In this document: one piece after another, positions 27,385 to 36,256 of the stretch | Numbering within the stretch: the first letter of the stretch is position 1 | How the letters are laid out: each line of letters begins with the position of its first letter | The notes under the pieces: model-generated | What the model was told of the DNA's origin: nothing | Databases searched by the model: none | What the model saw: only the letters and a program-made list of their open reading frames with translations | Position numbers and translations under genes: made by a program | Assembly: GCF_001678755.1 (NCBI RefSeq) | Contig: NZ_LZDS01000029.1 | Coordinates: 62,001 to 126,000 of the forward strand | Reading direction: 5' to 3' | DNA: 64,000 bases | Source: Acinetobacter gandensis | GTDB lineage: Bacteria > Pseudomonadota > Gammaproteobacteria > Pseudomonadales > Moraxellaceae

Positions 27385-29028
27385 TTAACTGACCTTTTGC
27401 ATAAATTGAGCTTTAGCTACTTCTTGTTGCTTCAATAAATTACGCTGAATTTTACCGCTCGATGTTTTTGGTAAACCTTCAACAAATTCTATTTCTTTCG
27501 GATAGGCATGTTTCGATAGTCGTGAACGTACATAGGCTTGTAGTTGATCCATCAATGCAACACTTGCTTGATATTGTGGTTTCAAGACCACGAATGCTTT
27601 GACAATTTCAGTTCGCTCAGGGTCTGGCTTACCGACCACAGCTGACTCTAGAACTTCTTCGCATTCCAACAAAGTACTTTCTACATCAAAAGGCCCAACA
27701 CGATAACCTGACGTTGTAATTACATCGTCTGCACGACCAATAAAATCTACTCCACCTTCTTCATTTAACTTAACCGTATCGCCAGTTATGTAATAGTTAC
27801 CGACAAAGGCTTTACGGTTATTGCCACCATAACCTGTGAACCACATTAAAGGAGATTGGGCACAATCCATCGCCAGTGTCCCTACACCACCACGTTCTAC
27901 TTCTTCATAGTCTGCATTTAATACAGCAAAACGATGCCCTGGAATGGCAAAGCCTGCTGAACCGACTTTTTTGTAGTGCTCTAAAGCATGATGATTGGCA
28001 ATCACCATACCAAGTTCAGTTTGTCCATATTGATCATAAATATTGACATTCAGATCATGGTTGAACCACTGAATGACTTCTGGCGTAAGTGGTTCACCCG
28101 CACTACTCACTACACGTAAATGTGACTTGATGGTTTCATCAAACTTCTCTTTAAAGCCAAAGAACATGCGAAAAGCCGTAGGTGAACCGGTTAAATTACA
28201 GACTTTATATTTTTTAATGATTTGAACCGCATTGTCTACACTAAATGCTCGTTCATCCATAATGATGCTGTGACCTAAGCTAAGTGGGCCTGTAATACCG
28301 TAATATAGTCCATAGGCCCAACCAGGGTCTGCTAAGTTCCAAAAGCTGTCTTCTTCACGCAAATCCACAGCATGAGTCATATAACCTTTAAACGCCAAAA
28401 TTGCTTTATTCGGAACAGGTACTGATTTCGCCAGGCCCGTTGTGCCTGAAGTAAACATCATCAAAAATTCATCATCAAATGTACGTGCTACAGAACTAAA
28501 AGTTGTTGTCTCTTTGCCAAGTTCAGTCCAAAAATCAGCATCGGTATGTAAGGCATCTTTAGCATGAACTGTCAAAATATGTGGCAGATCAATATTGTTT
28601 AATTTTGGACGTTGTTCTGAATTGGTCACAATCAATTTGGTGTGTGCCGTCTCAACACGATGCTCAATTGCTTTAGATTCAAAAGCCGTAAATAAAGGCT
28701 GATAAATCGCACCAATTCGCCAAGTTGCCAAAACCGTAATGAGTAAAGCAGGAGTACGCGGCAATAAACCTGCTATGCAATCCCCCTCTTTCAAACCAAT
28801 TTTATTTAAATAGTTTGCAAGTTGTGCTGAAGCAGCATCCAGTTGTTCAAAACTCCATTGCTCTGATTCGCCGTTCTTTCCTTCCCAAATCAGCGCTGAA
28901 CGATTTTCACCAACATAGCGACCACAACATTCATCATAGGCGTTTATCGCTTTTGCAGTACCAACCAATTGCTCTTGAACCATTTTTTCAAAATTAAAAT
29001 CTAGATATGCCTGATCCAGTGTCTTCAT
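27385..29028 (-). CDS. AMP-forming acyl-CoA synthetase
   Basis: This 547-residue member of the adenylate-forming superfamily has the phosphate loop MFTSGTTGLAKSVP (about residue 195), YDQYGQTELG (near 340), YYITGDTVKL, the hinge GRADDVITTSGYRVGPFD, and the C-terminal catalytic lysine in PKTSSGKIQRNLL. It resembles acetyl-CoA and medium-chain acyl-CoA synthetases and would activate a short or medium carboxylic acid with CoA. TAGGAG stands nine bases before the ATG. It lies in a leftward group with an acyl-CoA dehydrogenase and an SDR dehydrogenase, suggesting a catabolic set for a short-chain or branched acid. Substrate unknown. Confidence 0.88.
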   Translation of the reverse strand: MKTLDQAYLDFNFEKMVQEQLVGTAKAINAYDECCGRYVGENRSALIWEGKNGESEQWSFEQLDAASAQLANYLNKIGLKEGDCIAGLLPRTPALLITVLATWRIGAIYQPLFTAFESKAIEHRVETAHTKLIVTNSEQRPKLNNIDLPHILTVHAKDALHTDADFWTELGKETTTFSSVARTFDDEFLMMFTSGTTGLAKSVPVPNKAILAFKGYMTHAVDLREEDSFWNLADPGWAYGLYYGITGPLSLGHSIIMDERAFSVDNAVQIIKKYKVCNLTGSPTAFRMFFGFKEKFDETIKSHLRVVSSAGEPLTPEVIQWFNHDLNVNIYDQYGQTELGMVIANHHALEHYKKVGSAGFAIPGHRFAVLNADYEEVERGGVGTLAMDCAQSPLMWFTGYGGNNRKAFVGNYYITGDTVKLNEEGGVDFIGRADDVITTSGYRVGPFDVESTLLECEEVLESAVVGKPDPERTEIVKAFVVLKPQYQASVALMDQLQAYVRSRLSKHAYPKEIEFVEGLPKTSSGKIQRNLLKQQEVAKAQFMQKVS

Positions 29029-29148
29029 TTCGACAAACTCCTATCCTGTATTATTTCCCAAAGCTGCCTGCTTTGCATGTCCATTTATTTTGTTGTTGTA
29101 GCGCTTTGTACTTACATCACATCCATTGCGATATAGGCTCAAAGTTTT

Positions 29149-29191
29149 GCGTTGCTTAGCTTGTAGTAAAGCAACAATGCAACGCTTTTTT
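29149..29191 (+). other. Hairpin with T-run in the gap 29029-29318
   Basis: GCGTTGC (29149-29155) pairs with GCAACGC (29179-29185) and is followed by T6 on the plus strand, although no plus-strand gene lies near. An alternative pairing uses GTTGCTT with the internal AAGCAAC. A promoter-like TTGTAC-N18-GATATA lies at 29106-29135. The rest of this 290-base gap has the leader of the synthetase gene and a second hairpin at 29227-29265. Confidence 0.3.
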
Positions 29192-29226
29192 ACTGTCTAT
29201 ATGCTTAGTTAAACCTGTTTAAAATG

Positions 29227-29265
29227 ACCCTGCAATTTCCATAAATGTCATTTAGCTTGCAGGGT
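29227..29265. other. Stem-loop downstream of the acyl-CoA dehydrogenase gene
   Basis: ACCCTGCAA (29227-29235) pairs perfectly with TTGCAGGGT (29257-29265), and the loop contains the small palindrome AAATG-T-CATTT. It lies 54 bases after the stop of the leftward acyl-CoA dehydrogenase gene, so it may end or stabilise that transcript, but it lacks a clear T-run. Confidence 0.35.
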
Positions 29266-29318
29266 TTGAACATCGACTAAAGTCTACTTTTTAGACAAAT
29301 TAATATTTTTTATATGAA

Positions 29319-30455
29319 TTAAACTTTGGTGACTTCACGTGCAATCACCAACCTTTGAATGTCAGATGCACCTTCATAAATTTGACTAACACGCACATCA
29401 CGATAGATACGCTCTACAGGAAAATCAGATACATAACCATATCCTCCGTGGATTTGAATCGCATCTGAGCAAACACGCTCAGCCATAGTAGAAGCAAAAA
29501 GTTTAGCCATTGAAGCTTCTTTTAAGCATGGTAGACCTGCATCTTTTAATGTAGCTGCATGAAAAATCAGTTGACGAGCTGCTTCAATTTGCGTTGCCAT
29601 ATCTGCTAAGCGAAATGCCACCGCTTGGTGCTGCACAATTTCTACGCCAAAGGCTTTACGCTCATTGGCATATTCCACAGCTGCATCAAGTGCAGCGCGT
29701 GCCATCCCCACAGATTGTGAAGCAATACCAATACGGCCAGATTCTAAATTAGACAAGGCAATCTTATAACCTTCGCCTTCTTGACCTAATAAACTGTCTG
29801 CTGGAATGCGGCAATTATCTAAAATAATGGTCGCCGTGTCCGAACAGTGCTGTCCCATTTTTTCTTCTAAACGCGATACAATATAACCTGGTGCATCGGT
29901 AGGCACCAAGAAACAAGAAATGCCTTTTTTCCCAGCCGATTTATCTGTTACAGCAAAAACCAAAGCAACTTGCGCGTGCTTACCTGTGGTAATGAACTGT
30001 TTCGTGCCATTCAATACCCATTCATCGCCCGCACGTTCAGCTTTACATTCCAAAGCGCTGGCATCAGAACCAACTTGCGGCTCGGTTAAACAAAAACAGC
30101 CTAACCATTCGCCAGTCGCTAATTTCTTTAGGTATTTTTCCTTTTGCGCTTCTGTGCCATAACGCTGAGTTATGCCACACGGTAATGAATTTTGTACGCT
30201 CACAATTGTTGAGATTGCGCCATCACCTGCGGCAATTTCTTCTAGTGCGACTACAAGCGATACATAATCAAGTCCTGCTCCGCCCCATTCTTCCGATACA
30301 GTCATACCGAGCGCGCCAAGTTCTCCTAGCTCTTTGAGTTCTTGCGCTGGAAATGCTGCCGTCTTATCTCGTTCTGTGGCAGTTGGTTTCAGTTTTTCTT
30401 GCGAATAGCTTCGCATCATATCCTGAACCATCTTTTGTTCATCATTTAAAATCAT
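29319..30455 (-). CDS. Acyl-CoA dehydrogenase
   Basis: This 378-residue FAD enzyme introduces a trans double bond between C2 and C3 of an acyl-CoA. Family signatures are CFCLTEPQVGSDASALE near residue 130, KQFITTGKHAQ, QVLxHQxVAFRLADMATQIEAAR-type helix (here IVQHQAVAFRLADMATQIE), and QIHGGYGYVSDFPVERIYRDVRVSQIYEGASDIQRLVIAR at the C-terminus. The catalytic Glu is in IYEGASDIQ. It is the size of short-chain or branched-chain enzymes. AGGGAG precedes the ATG. Together with the synthetase and SDR genes it suggests beta-oxidation-type breakdown of a short acid. Confidence 0.93.
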   Translation of the reverse strand: MILNDEQKMVQDMMRSYSQEKLKPTATERDKTAAFPAQELKELGELGALGMTVSEEWGGAGLDYVSLVVALEEIAAGDGAISTIVSVQNSLPCGITQRYGTEAQKEKYLKKLATGEWLGCFCLTEPQVGSDASALECKAERAGDEWVLNGTKQFITTGKHAQVALVFAVTDKSAGKKGISCFLVPTDAPGYIVSRLEEKMGQHCSDTATIILDNCRIPADSLLGQEGEGYKIALSNLESGRIGIASQSVGMARAALDAAVEYANERKAFGVEIVQHQAVAFRLADMATQIEAARQLIFHAATLKDAGLPCLKEASMAKLFASTMAERVCSDAIQIHGGYGYVSDFPVERIYRDVRVSQIYEGASDIQRLVIAREVTKV

Positions 30456-30520
30456 TAGAGCTCCCTTACATATTTTTTAAAAATTATTTTTTCTAATCAC
30501 GGTGTTTGTCTAAATGTAAC

Positions 30521-30612
30521 GGGGACATGGATGTCGCCCGTGAAACTGAGATACAAGGATGTATCTTCAGTTTTACAAAGGATTTTTGTTTCTTTTGATC
30601 CGTCAAAAGAAA
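30521..30612 (+). ncRNA. Stem-loop array with CsrA/RsmA-type ACA-GGA loops (candidate RNA)
   Basis: Read on the plus strand, four hairpins follow one another. GACAT-GG-ATGTC sits at 30524-30535. ACTGAGATACA (30545-30555) pairs with TGTATCTTCAGT (30560-30571) around an AGGA loop. ACAAA-GGATT-TTTGT sits at 30575-30589. TTTCTTTTGA (30589-30598) pairs with TCAAAAGAAA (30603-30612) around TCCG. The first three all present ACA-x-GGA, and the second contains ATACAAGGATGT, a full match to the published CsrA SELEX consensus RUACARGGAUGU. Between two leftward genes, transcription on this strand is unproven: a clear promoter or terminator was not found. Confidence 0.35.
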
Positions 30613-30693
30613 ATGAAAGCGCCTAAACTGGTATTTAAATTTCCAATAGGTATCGGCAGCCATGCAGTCACATCAGTGTATGAATGCCTAAAA

Positions 30694-31464
30694 TTATTTA
30701 GGCTGCATCCGAATCGCACCATCTAAACGAATCACTTCACCATTCAAATAACTATTTTCAAAAATATGCGAGACCAATTTTGCAAACTCTTGGGGCTTCG
30801 CTAAACGAGGTGGAAAAGGCACCATTTGCCCTAAAGCATCCTGAACATTCTGCGGCAAACCCTTTAACATTGGTGTTTCCATAATGCCCGGCGCAATCGT
30901 CATCACACGAATCGACTCACGTGCCAATTCACGCGCTAAAGGTAAAGTCATGGCAACCACTGCACCTTTTGATGCTGCATAAGCACTTTGTCCAATTTGA
31001 CCATCAAAAGCAGCAACGGAAGCCGTATTCACAATCACACCGCGCTCTTCTTCACCTGCCTTTAACTCATATTTAGCAATCAACTGCGCCGCATAACGCA
31101 GCATGTTAAATGTACCGCTAACATTAATCTCAAGTACTTTTTGGAACATAGCCAAATCATGCAAACCGTCACGGCCTAACACTTTTGCCGAAGGTGCAAT
31201 CCCCGCGCAATTTACCAAACCATTCAATTGCCCATAATCTGCTTCAACTTGCGTAAAGAAAGCTGCTACTGCGGGCTCATTGGCTACATCTAACTGAACA
31301 AATTTCGCATGATCACCCAATTGGCGCTGCATCGCTTCGCCATGTTCTTGATTCATATCGACAATAATGACTTTGGCACCCTGTCCAATAAAATGTGTCG
31401 CAGTCGCTGCACCTAGACCTGATGCGCCACCCGTTACGACAAAAACTTTTCCTTGAATATTCAT
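30694..31464 (-). CDS. SDR-family 3-hydroxyacyl-CoA dehydrogenase (HSD10 type)
   Basis: This 256-residue short-chain dehydrogenase has the cofactor loop VVTGGASGLGAATATHF at residues 8-24, an Asp after the second strand (VIIVDMN), which favours NAD, GLVNCAGIAPS, and the catalytic YAASK near residue 162 with the upstream Ser in NTASVAAFDG. The C-terminal GEVIRLDGAIRMQPK matches the branch of 17-beta-HSD10 or 2-methyl-3-hydroxybutyryl-CoA dehydrogenases. It would do the third step of the acyl-CoA route whose first two genes follow it. AGGGAAA precedes the ATG. The 238-base gap after it holds the stem-loop array. Confidence 0.88.
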   Translation of the reverse strand: MNIQGKVFVVTGGASGLGAATATHFIGQGAKVIIVDMNQEHGEAMQRQLGDHAKFVQLDVANEPAVAAFFTQVEADYGQLNGLVNCAGIAPSAKVLGRDGLHDLAMFQKVLEINVSGTFNMLRYAAQLIAKYELKAGEEERGVIVNTASVAAFDGQIGQSAYAASKGAVVAMTLPLARELARESIRVMTIAPGIMETPMLKGLPQNVQDALGQMVPFPPRLAKPQEFAKLVSHIFENSYLNGEVIRLDGAIRMQPK

Positions 31465-31586
31465 CTGATTTCCCTATGACGATGGTTTCTTATAAATTCG
31501 ACTTAAGATGCAGAGTAAACACAGAATTTATTCAGTACAATTTCCAAATGCTGCATCTTGAATGATGTATTTGGACAATCCTGAAC

Positions 31587-32630
31587 ATGGACGTATCAGC
31601 ACTTATGCCTAAATTAGGACTTGAATACAGTAAAGGAACCATTTCTATCGACCTCGTGCATGAAGCACTACACGATGCACGAATCCAAAATATGGATATA
31701 GCTTTGATTCTGCAAAAGTCTGGCATTCCAGCAGAATTACTAAATTCAAGTAAAACACGCGTTTCCGTTTCGCAATACGCTGCGCTTTGGACGCACTTAT
31801 CTGATGCTATGGATGATGAGTTTTTTGGCATGGATAGCCATGCTATGCGCCGTGGCAGTTTTAAACTGATGTCGAAAATGGCAATGCAAAACGCAACTTT
31901 AGGTGATGCACTCAAACAAATGCTGCAATTTTTAAATCTACTTTTAGATGATTTAAGGAGCACCCTGACTGTAGAAGAACATTATGCGTATATCGTCATT
32001 TATGATCAGAAAATCACCCCAAAGCGAATGTTTTGTTATGCAACTTATTTGATGTTAATCCATGCGGTGATGTGCTGGCTGAGCGGCCAAAGGGTCATAT
32101 TGAATCAAATTCAACTCAAATGTGCTGCGCCTGAAAATGATCAGGATTATAAAGTTCGTTTTTGTGAAAACGTTCAATATCAATGCAGTCATAATTACAT
32201 TCAGTTTGATGCCAGTTATTTAAACCTTGCGATTAAACAAGATCAGCGCTCTTGGTATCAATTTTTACAACAAACCCCAGAAAATCTATTGGTGCGATTT
32301 AAAAACCCGTATGCGCTGAGTAGTCAAATTCGCAAACAACTCTTACAAGTCTCACCTGCCGAATGGCTAGAATTAAATGAATTGGCTATAAACATGAATA
32401 TGTCTGAAGCCACTATGCAACGTCGACTAAAAAGTGAAGGCGTGAGCTACCAACAACTCAAAAATGATATTCGCCGTGATACAGCGATAGAATTACTCAC
32501 ACGTAGTGAGCGTAGCTTACAAGACATCAGTGATGAACTAAACTTTCAAGAGCCAAGTGCATTCCACCGTGCCTTTAAAAAATGGACAGGTGTTAGCCCT
32601 GGAGCATATAGACAAAATAATATGGAATAA
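31587..32630 (+). CDS. AraC-family regulator with arabinose-binding-like domain
   Basis: This 347-residue regulator has the N-terminal Arabinose_bd-type domain common in OruR/ArgR-like members (FFGMDSHAMRRGSFKLMSKMAMQNATLGDAL). Two C-terminal helix-turn-helices follow: LAINMNMSEATMQRRLKSEGVSYQQLKND and SLQDISDELNFQEPSAFHRAFKKWTGVSPGAYR. It is divergent from the SDR gene across about 120 bases, so it is the likely regulator of the leftward acyl-CoA catabolic genes. The ligand is unknown; in this subfamily it is often the substrate or its CoA ester. Confidence 0.9.
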   Translation: MDVSALMPKLGLEYSKGTISIDLVHEALHDARIQNMDIALILQKSGIPAELLNSSKTRVSVSQYAALWTHLSDAMDDEFFGMDSHAMRRGSFKLMSKMAMQNATLGDALKQMLQFLNLLLDDLRSTLTVEEHYAYIVIYDQKITPKRMFCYATYLMLIHAVMCWLSGQRVILNQIQLKCAAPENDQDYKVRFCENVQYQCSHNYIQFDASYLNLAIKQDQRSWYQFLQQTPENLLVRFKNPYALSSQIRKQLLQVSPAEWLELNELAINMNMSEATMQRRLKSEGVSYQQLKNDIRRDTAIELLTRSERSLQDISDELNFQEPSAFHRAFKKWTGVSPGAYRQNNME

Positions 32631-32848
32631 TTCAATCCCCGATATTAGGTATTGATGCGTCATCAAAGCAAAAAATAGATTATCTTTCACATATTCAAAA
32701 GCTTAAGAATCAACTAAAAGTAGACTGACCATTCATCCGAGCAGGTTTGCTGTTTTAGCCCAAATAGGTTATTTTTCACTCAATTTAAAGCACTTTTGCT
32801 TATTTGGCTGTATCCCAACTCCCTTGCATCTCCTTGAAAGGCTATCCC

Positions 32849-33202
32849 ATGCTTAAGATGATTGATGTTCTTGAACAACAACTTGTTCAAAACTTTTCAG
32901 ATTCCCTTTTCACTCAAACTGACGCAATCGATCAGCAATTTAATGAACACCTTAAAGCTGTTGCCGATATTGATTTACAAAATTTAATTTCTCAATTCTT
33001 TAGCACAGAAAATGCTTTAGATGTTGCTCATGCACTTGATATTCATGCTGACCAAATTGCAGATATACAAGCAGGTGCAGACTTAAAAGCTGAATCATTG
33101 GTTCAAGCAACCGCAAAAATTGTAGCGTATTGCTTAGCTGTTGAAACTGAAGCACTCGATCAAGTTGAAGTGTTTGATAGCTTGCAAGACTATCCTATGT
33201 AA
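32849..33202 (+). CDS. Small acidic protein of unknown function
   Basis: The protein has 117 residues when started at the ATG 32849, which has GAAAGG upstream; an in-frame start 15 codons earlier is less likely. It begins MLKMIDVLEQQLVQNFSDSL and is acidic and helical throughout (ENALDVAHALDIHADQIADIQAG), without signal or membrane segment. No family recognised. It is a single-gene unit with a strong terminator, downstream of the AraC regulator gene but 218 bases away. Confidence 0.7.
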   Translation: MLKMIDVLEQQLVQNFSDSLFTQTDAIDQQFNEHLKAVADIDLQNLISQFFSTENALDVAHALDIHADQIADIQAGADLKAESLVQATAKIVAYCLAVETEALDQVEVFDSLQDYPM

Positions 33203-33221
33203 GTCTGAGCTATACATAAAG

Positions 33222-33247
33222 AAAAAGCGGCTTATGCCGCTTTTTTT
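33222..33247 (+). terminator. Terminator
   Basis: AAAAGCGGC, loop TTAT, GCCGC followed by T7. It ends the small acidic protein gene. Confidence 0.88.
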
Positions 33248-33504
33248 ATACTTTTCTGATTTGAATATATTTAATCTTTCTTCAACCTTAACGCATTAAA
33301 AAGTCTAAGCATTTTTCCAGAACTTCTACGCAAATTTTGATATATACCTAATTGACGATTTAAACATGATATAAACTTAATATTTTTCATGAAGTTATAA
33401 CCACTAAATCACTTTATCGAAATTTTCTCAGTATTTAGCATTTTTTCTGTTTTGTATCCAAAATACTTTCATCGTATCTATGTGCACATAAATCAACATC
33501 TTAT
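33248..33504. other. Intergenic promoter region of the ABC transporter genes
   Basis: This AT-rich stretch after the terminator has no coding potential I can support. It should hold the promoter of the substrate-binding protein gene; I could not fix a clear -35/-10 pair. Confidence 0.4.
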
Positions 33505-34482
33505 GTGAACGACATGACATCTGTTTTTAAACATTCAAAATTTATCTTCTCGGCAGTTTCACTCAGCTTACTCAGTTCAAGCGTTTTTGCTGCTTTACCA
33601 TCAACGATTAAACTCGATTATGCCTACTATGCACCGACCAGTTTAGTGGTAAAAGATCAAAAATTACTGGAAAAAGCTCTACCAAAAACACAAATTAAAT
33701 GGGTCTTTAGCCAAGGCAGTAATCGCTCACTAGAGTATTTAAATAGTGGTAGTGTCGATTTTGCTTCAACTGCAGGACTTGCAGCAGTACTGAGCCGCGC
33801 CAATGGTAGTCCAATTAAAACAGTGTATATCCAAAGTCAGCCCGAATGGACAGCATTATTAGTTGCAAAAAATTCCCCAATTAAGACTCTAAAAGATCTA
33901 AAAGGGAAAAAAATAGCAGCAACTAAAGGGACAGATCCTTTCATGTTTACCCTGCAATCTTTAGAGACTGTCGGCTTAAATAAAAAAGATGTGCAATTGG
34001 TGCATTTACAACATGCAGATGGCAAAACGGCACTTGAACGTGGTCAAGTCGATGCTTGGGCGGGTTTAGATCCATTAATGGCTTCAGCGCAAGTACAATC
34101 GGGCGCACGACTTTTATATCGCAATGTCGGATTTAACAGCTACAGTGTACTCAGCACTAAACAACAATTTAGCCAGCAAAGCCCTGAAGCTGTGGAAGCC
34201 GTAATTAAAGCCTACGAGCAAGCAAGAAAATGGGCAAAAGCAAATCCAGATAAATTGGCACGATTACTTGCACGTGAGTCGAAACTACCATTGGCTGTGG
34301 CAAAACTACAGCTCAGCCGAACTAATTTTGATCAAAACATCCCAACCGCTAAGCAAATTAATGCCTTGAAAAAATCTGGCAGCATTTTGACTGAAGAAGA
34401 TTTAGTGCGTAAAAGCACCAATGTTAACCAAGTGATTGATCAATTGTTTGATGCCAAATATGCACAAAAGGTTGTGAAATAA
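33505..34482 (+). CDS. Aliphatic sulfonate-type ABC transporter substrate-binding protein
   Basis: The product is 325 residues from a GTG at 33505; an ATG at 33514 would shorten it by three residues and is equally possible. A signal peptide ends SSVFA-ALPS. The mature part has the SsuA/NrtT fold signatures: DYAYYAPTSLVVKDQKLLEKALP, INWVFSQGSN-type strand (here IKWVFSQGSNRSLEYLNSGSVDFASTAG), LKGKKIAATKGTDPFMFTLQSL and GQVDAWAGLDPLMA. It would bind a sulfonate or related small anion in the periplasm. A permease gene follows three bases on; no ATPase gene is present. Confidence 0.88.
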   Translation: MNDMTSVFKHSKFIFSAVSLSLLSSSVFAALPSTIKLDYAYYAPTSLVVKDQKLLEKALPKTQIKWVFSQGSNRSLEYLNSGSVDFASTAGLAAVLSRANGSPIKTVYIQSQPEWTALLVAKNSPIKTLKDLKGKKIAATKGTDPFMFTLQSLETVGLNKKDVQLVHLQHADGKTALERGQVDAWAGLDPLMASAQVQSGARLLYRNVGFNSYSVLSTKQQFSQQSPEAVEAVIKAYEQARKWAKANPDKLARLLARESKLPLAVAKLQLSRTNFDQNIPTAKQINALKKSGSILTEEDLVRKSTNVNQVIDQLFDAKYAQKVVK

Positions 34483-34484
34483 GC

Positions 34485-35315
34485 ATGTCGTTCTCTGCAA
34501 CACAAAATAAAGCCATTGCATCGAGCTCGACCACAGATCACAGCACCACAAAGAAACCTTCAAAGATTAAAGCTGTAATTAAGGGTCTAACCATTCCGGT
34601 CATCTTACTAGTGCTGTGTGAAATATTAGTACGTCAAGGTGTGATTGAACCCTACCTACTCCCTGCACCGAGTAGTCTATGGCAATCCTTCCTTGAACTG
34701 TCCGAAGGCGAACTATGGCAACATATTTGGACCAGTACATGGCGAGTGTTTTTAGGCTTTTTTATTGGTAGCGGTCTAGCCCTGATCTTTGCATTATTCG
34801 TAGGCTTAAATAAACAAGCGGAAGCATTTTTAGAACCGAGCTTTTCTGCAATTAAATCCATTCCAAGTTTGGCTTGGATTCCACTGTTACTGCTTTGGCT
34901 TGGAATTGATGAATCTTCAAAAATTACCTTGATTGCGATAGGTGCATTTTTCCCAACTTACACCAATACAGTTGCTGCGATTCAAGGTGTAGACCGTAAA
35001 CTTATTGAAGTTGCGCAAGTTTATCGCTTGAAATATTTCAGACAAATTCGGGAAATTATTTTACCTGCTGCCTCACCGGGAACTTTAACCGGACTACGTA
35101 ACAGTCTGAGTTTGGCATGGATGTTTATGATTGCCGCTGAACTCATCGCTGCAACACAAGGTATTGGTTATTTACTCAGTGATGGACGTGAAACTTCGCG
35201 ACCAGATATTGTAATTATTGCCATTATCTTATTGGCAGTATTGGGCAAAATTTCTGACAGCATAATGAAATATATCGAGCAATACTTGCTGCGCTGGCGT
35301 GATGTGGTGAAATAA
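34485..35315 (+). CDS. Sulfonate/nitrate/taurine-type ABC transporter permease
   Basis: This 276-residue inner membrane protein of the SsuC/TauC type has a 40-residue polar Ser/Thr/Lys-rich N-terminal tail before the first membrane helix. The ATPase-contact EAA loop is EVAQVYRLKYFRQIREIILPAASPG (near 180), and the C-terminal half contains GLRNSLSLAWMFMIAAELIAATQGIGYLLSDGRE. It follows the binding protein gene by two bases, so both belong to one operon. An ATP-binding subunit must come from elsewhere. Confidence 0.9.
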   Translation: MSFSATQNKAIASSSTTDHSTTKKPSKIKAVIKGLTIPVILLVLCEILVRQGVIEPYLLPAPSSLWQSFLELSEGELWQHIWTSTWRVFLGFFIGSGLALIFALFVGLNKQAEAFLEPSFSAIKSIPSLAWIPLLLLWLGIDESSKITLIAIGAFFPTYTNTVAAIQGVDRKLIEVAQVYRLKYFRQIREIILPAASPGTLTGLRNSLSLAWMFMIAAELIAATQGIGYLLSDGRETSRPDIVIIAIILLAVLGKISDSIMKYIEQYLLRWRDVVK

Positions 35316-35371
35316 TTTTTATTGTTGATTGCACTTGATAAAAAAGTACAGCATTAGAAATAATAAAACAA

Positions 35372-35400
35372 AAATAAAGCGCATTGATTGCGCTTTATTT
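35372..35400. terminator. Two-way terminator
   Basis: AAATAAAGCGCA (35372-35383), 5-base loop, TGCGCTTTATTT (35389-35400). It lies between the rightward permease gene and the leftward prmC. Confidence 0.75.
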
Positions 35401-35437
35401 TTTAACTATTAGATGAATATAAGACTTTTAACAGATT

Positions 35438-36256
35438 TTAGTGCTGCCATTGCCCCAAAGTTACACGGTCATTACCACCATAATCTTTGACGGTACGTAC
35501 TTCACGATAACCTGCTTGCAAAAATAAATGACGAACCGCCTCACCTTGATCATAACCATGCTCAAGCACCACCCAACCATGTACGGTTAAATGTTTTTTG
35601 GATTGAAGAATAATTTGTTCAAGATCTGCAAGACCATGATTATCAGCAACCAAAGCACGTTCAGGTTCTGTCGCCAAATCCTTCATGTGTACATCATTGG
35701 CATCAATATACGGCGGGTTCGATACAATCACATCAAAAAATGCACGGCCAAATGGTTTTAACCAAGAACCCAATACAAATTGCACATGTTCAAGATCATG
35801 CTTCTTGGCATTAAACTCAGCAACTTCTAGGGTTGGCTCATAAATGTCTGAAGCTGTAACGATCCAATCTGGACGTTCACTCGCCAAAGACAGCGCAATT
35901 GCACCTGTACCTGTGCCCAAGTCAACAACACGCGCATCCTCAGGCAACTCTAAACGAAGTACAGTTTCAACGAGCACTTCAGTATCAGGACGTGGCACCA
36001 AGGTATCTTTGGTCACTTTTAAATCCAAAGTCCAAAATGGTTGCGAGCCTGTCACATAAGCCAAAGGTTCACCTGCGGTAATACGTGCAAGACTTTCCAT
36101 ATAAAGTTGTTCTTGTTCGGCAGTCAGCTCTTGATCTTTTTTCATGATTAAATCAAAAGAATCAATTTTGGTGATGTGTTCTAACAACCACGCATTTTCC
36201 TGACGTTCATAGCTTTCAGGTTCACCACGATAGGCCAAAGCCTGTGCAATATTCAT
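35438..36256 (-). CDS. prmC: Release factor glutamine methyltransferase
   Basis: This 272-residue AdoMet enzyme methylates the Gln of the GGQ motif in release factors. The AdoMet-binding loop is VVDLGTGTGAIALSLA near residue 110, and the catalytic NPPY is in VIVSNPPYID near 185. The N-terminal helical domain (YRGEPESYERQENAWLLEHI) is present. Its ATG overlaps the prfA stop by one base (TAATG), so translation is coupled to its substrate gene. Confidence 0.95.
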   Translation of the reverse strand: MNIAQALAYRGEPESYERQENAWLLEHITKIDSFDLIMKKDQELTAEQEQLYMESLARITAGEPLAYVTGSQPFWTLDLKVTKDTLVPRPDTEVLVETVLRLELPEDARVVDLGTGTGAIALSLASERPDWIVTASDIYEPTLEVAEFNAKKHDLEHVQFVLGSWLKPFGRAFFDVIVSNPPYIDANDVHMKDLATEPERALVADNHGLADLEQIILQSKKHLTVHGWVVLEHGYDQGEAVRHLFLQAGYREVRTVKDYGGNDRVTLGQWQH

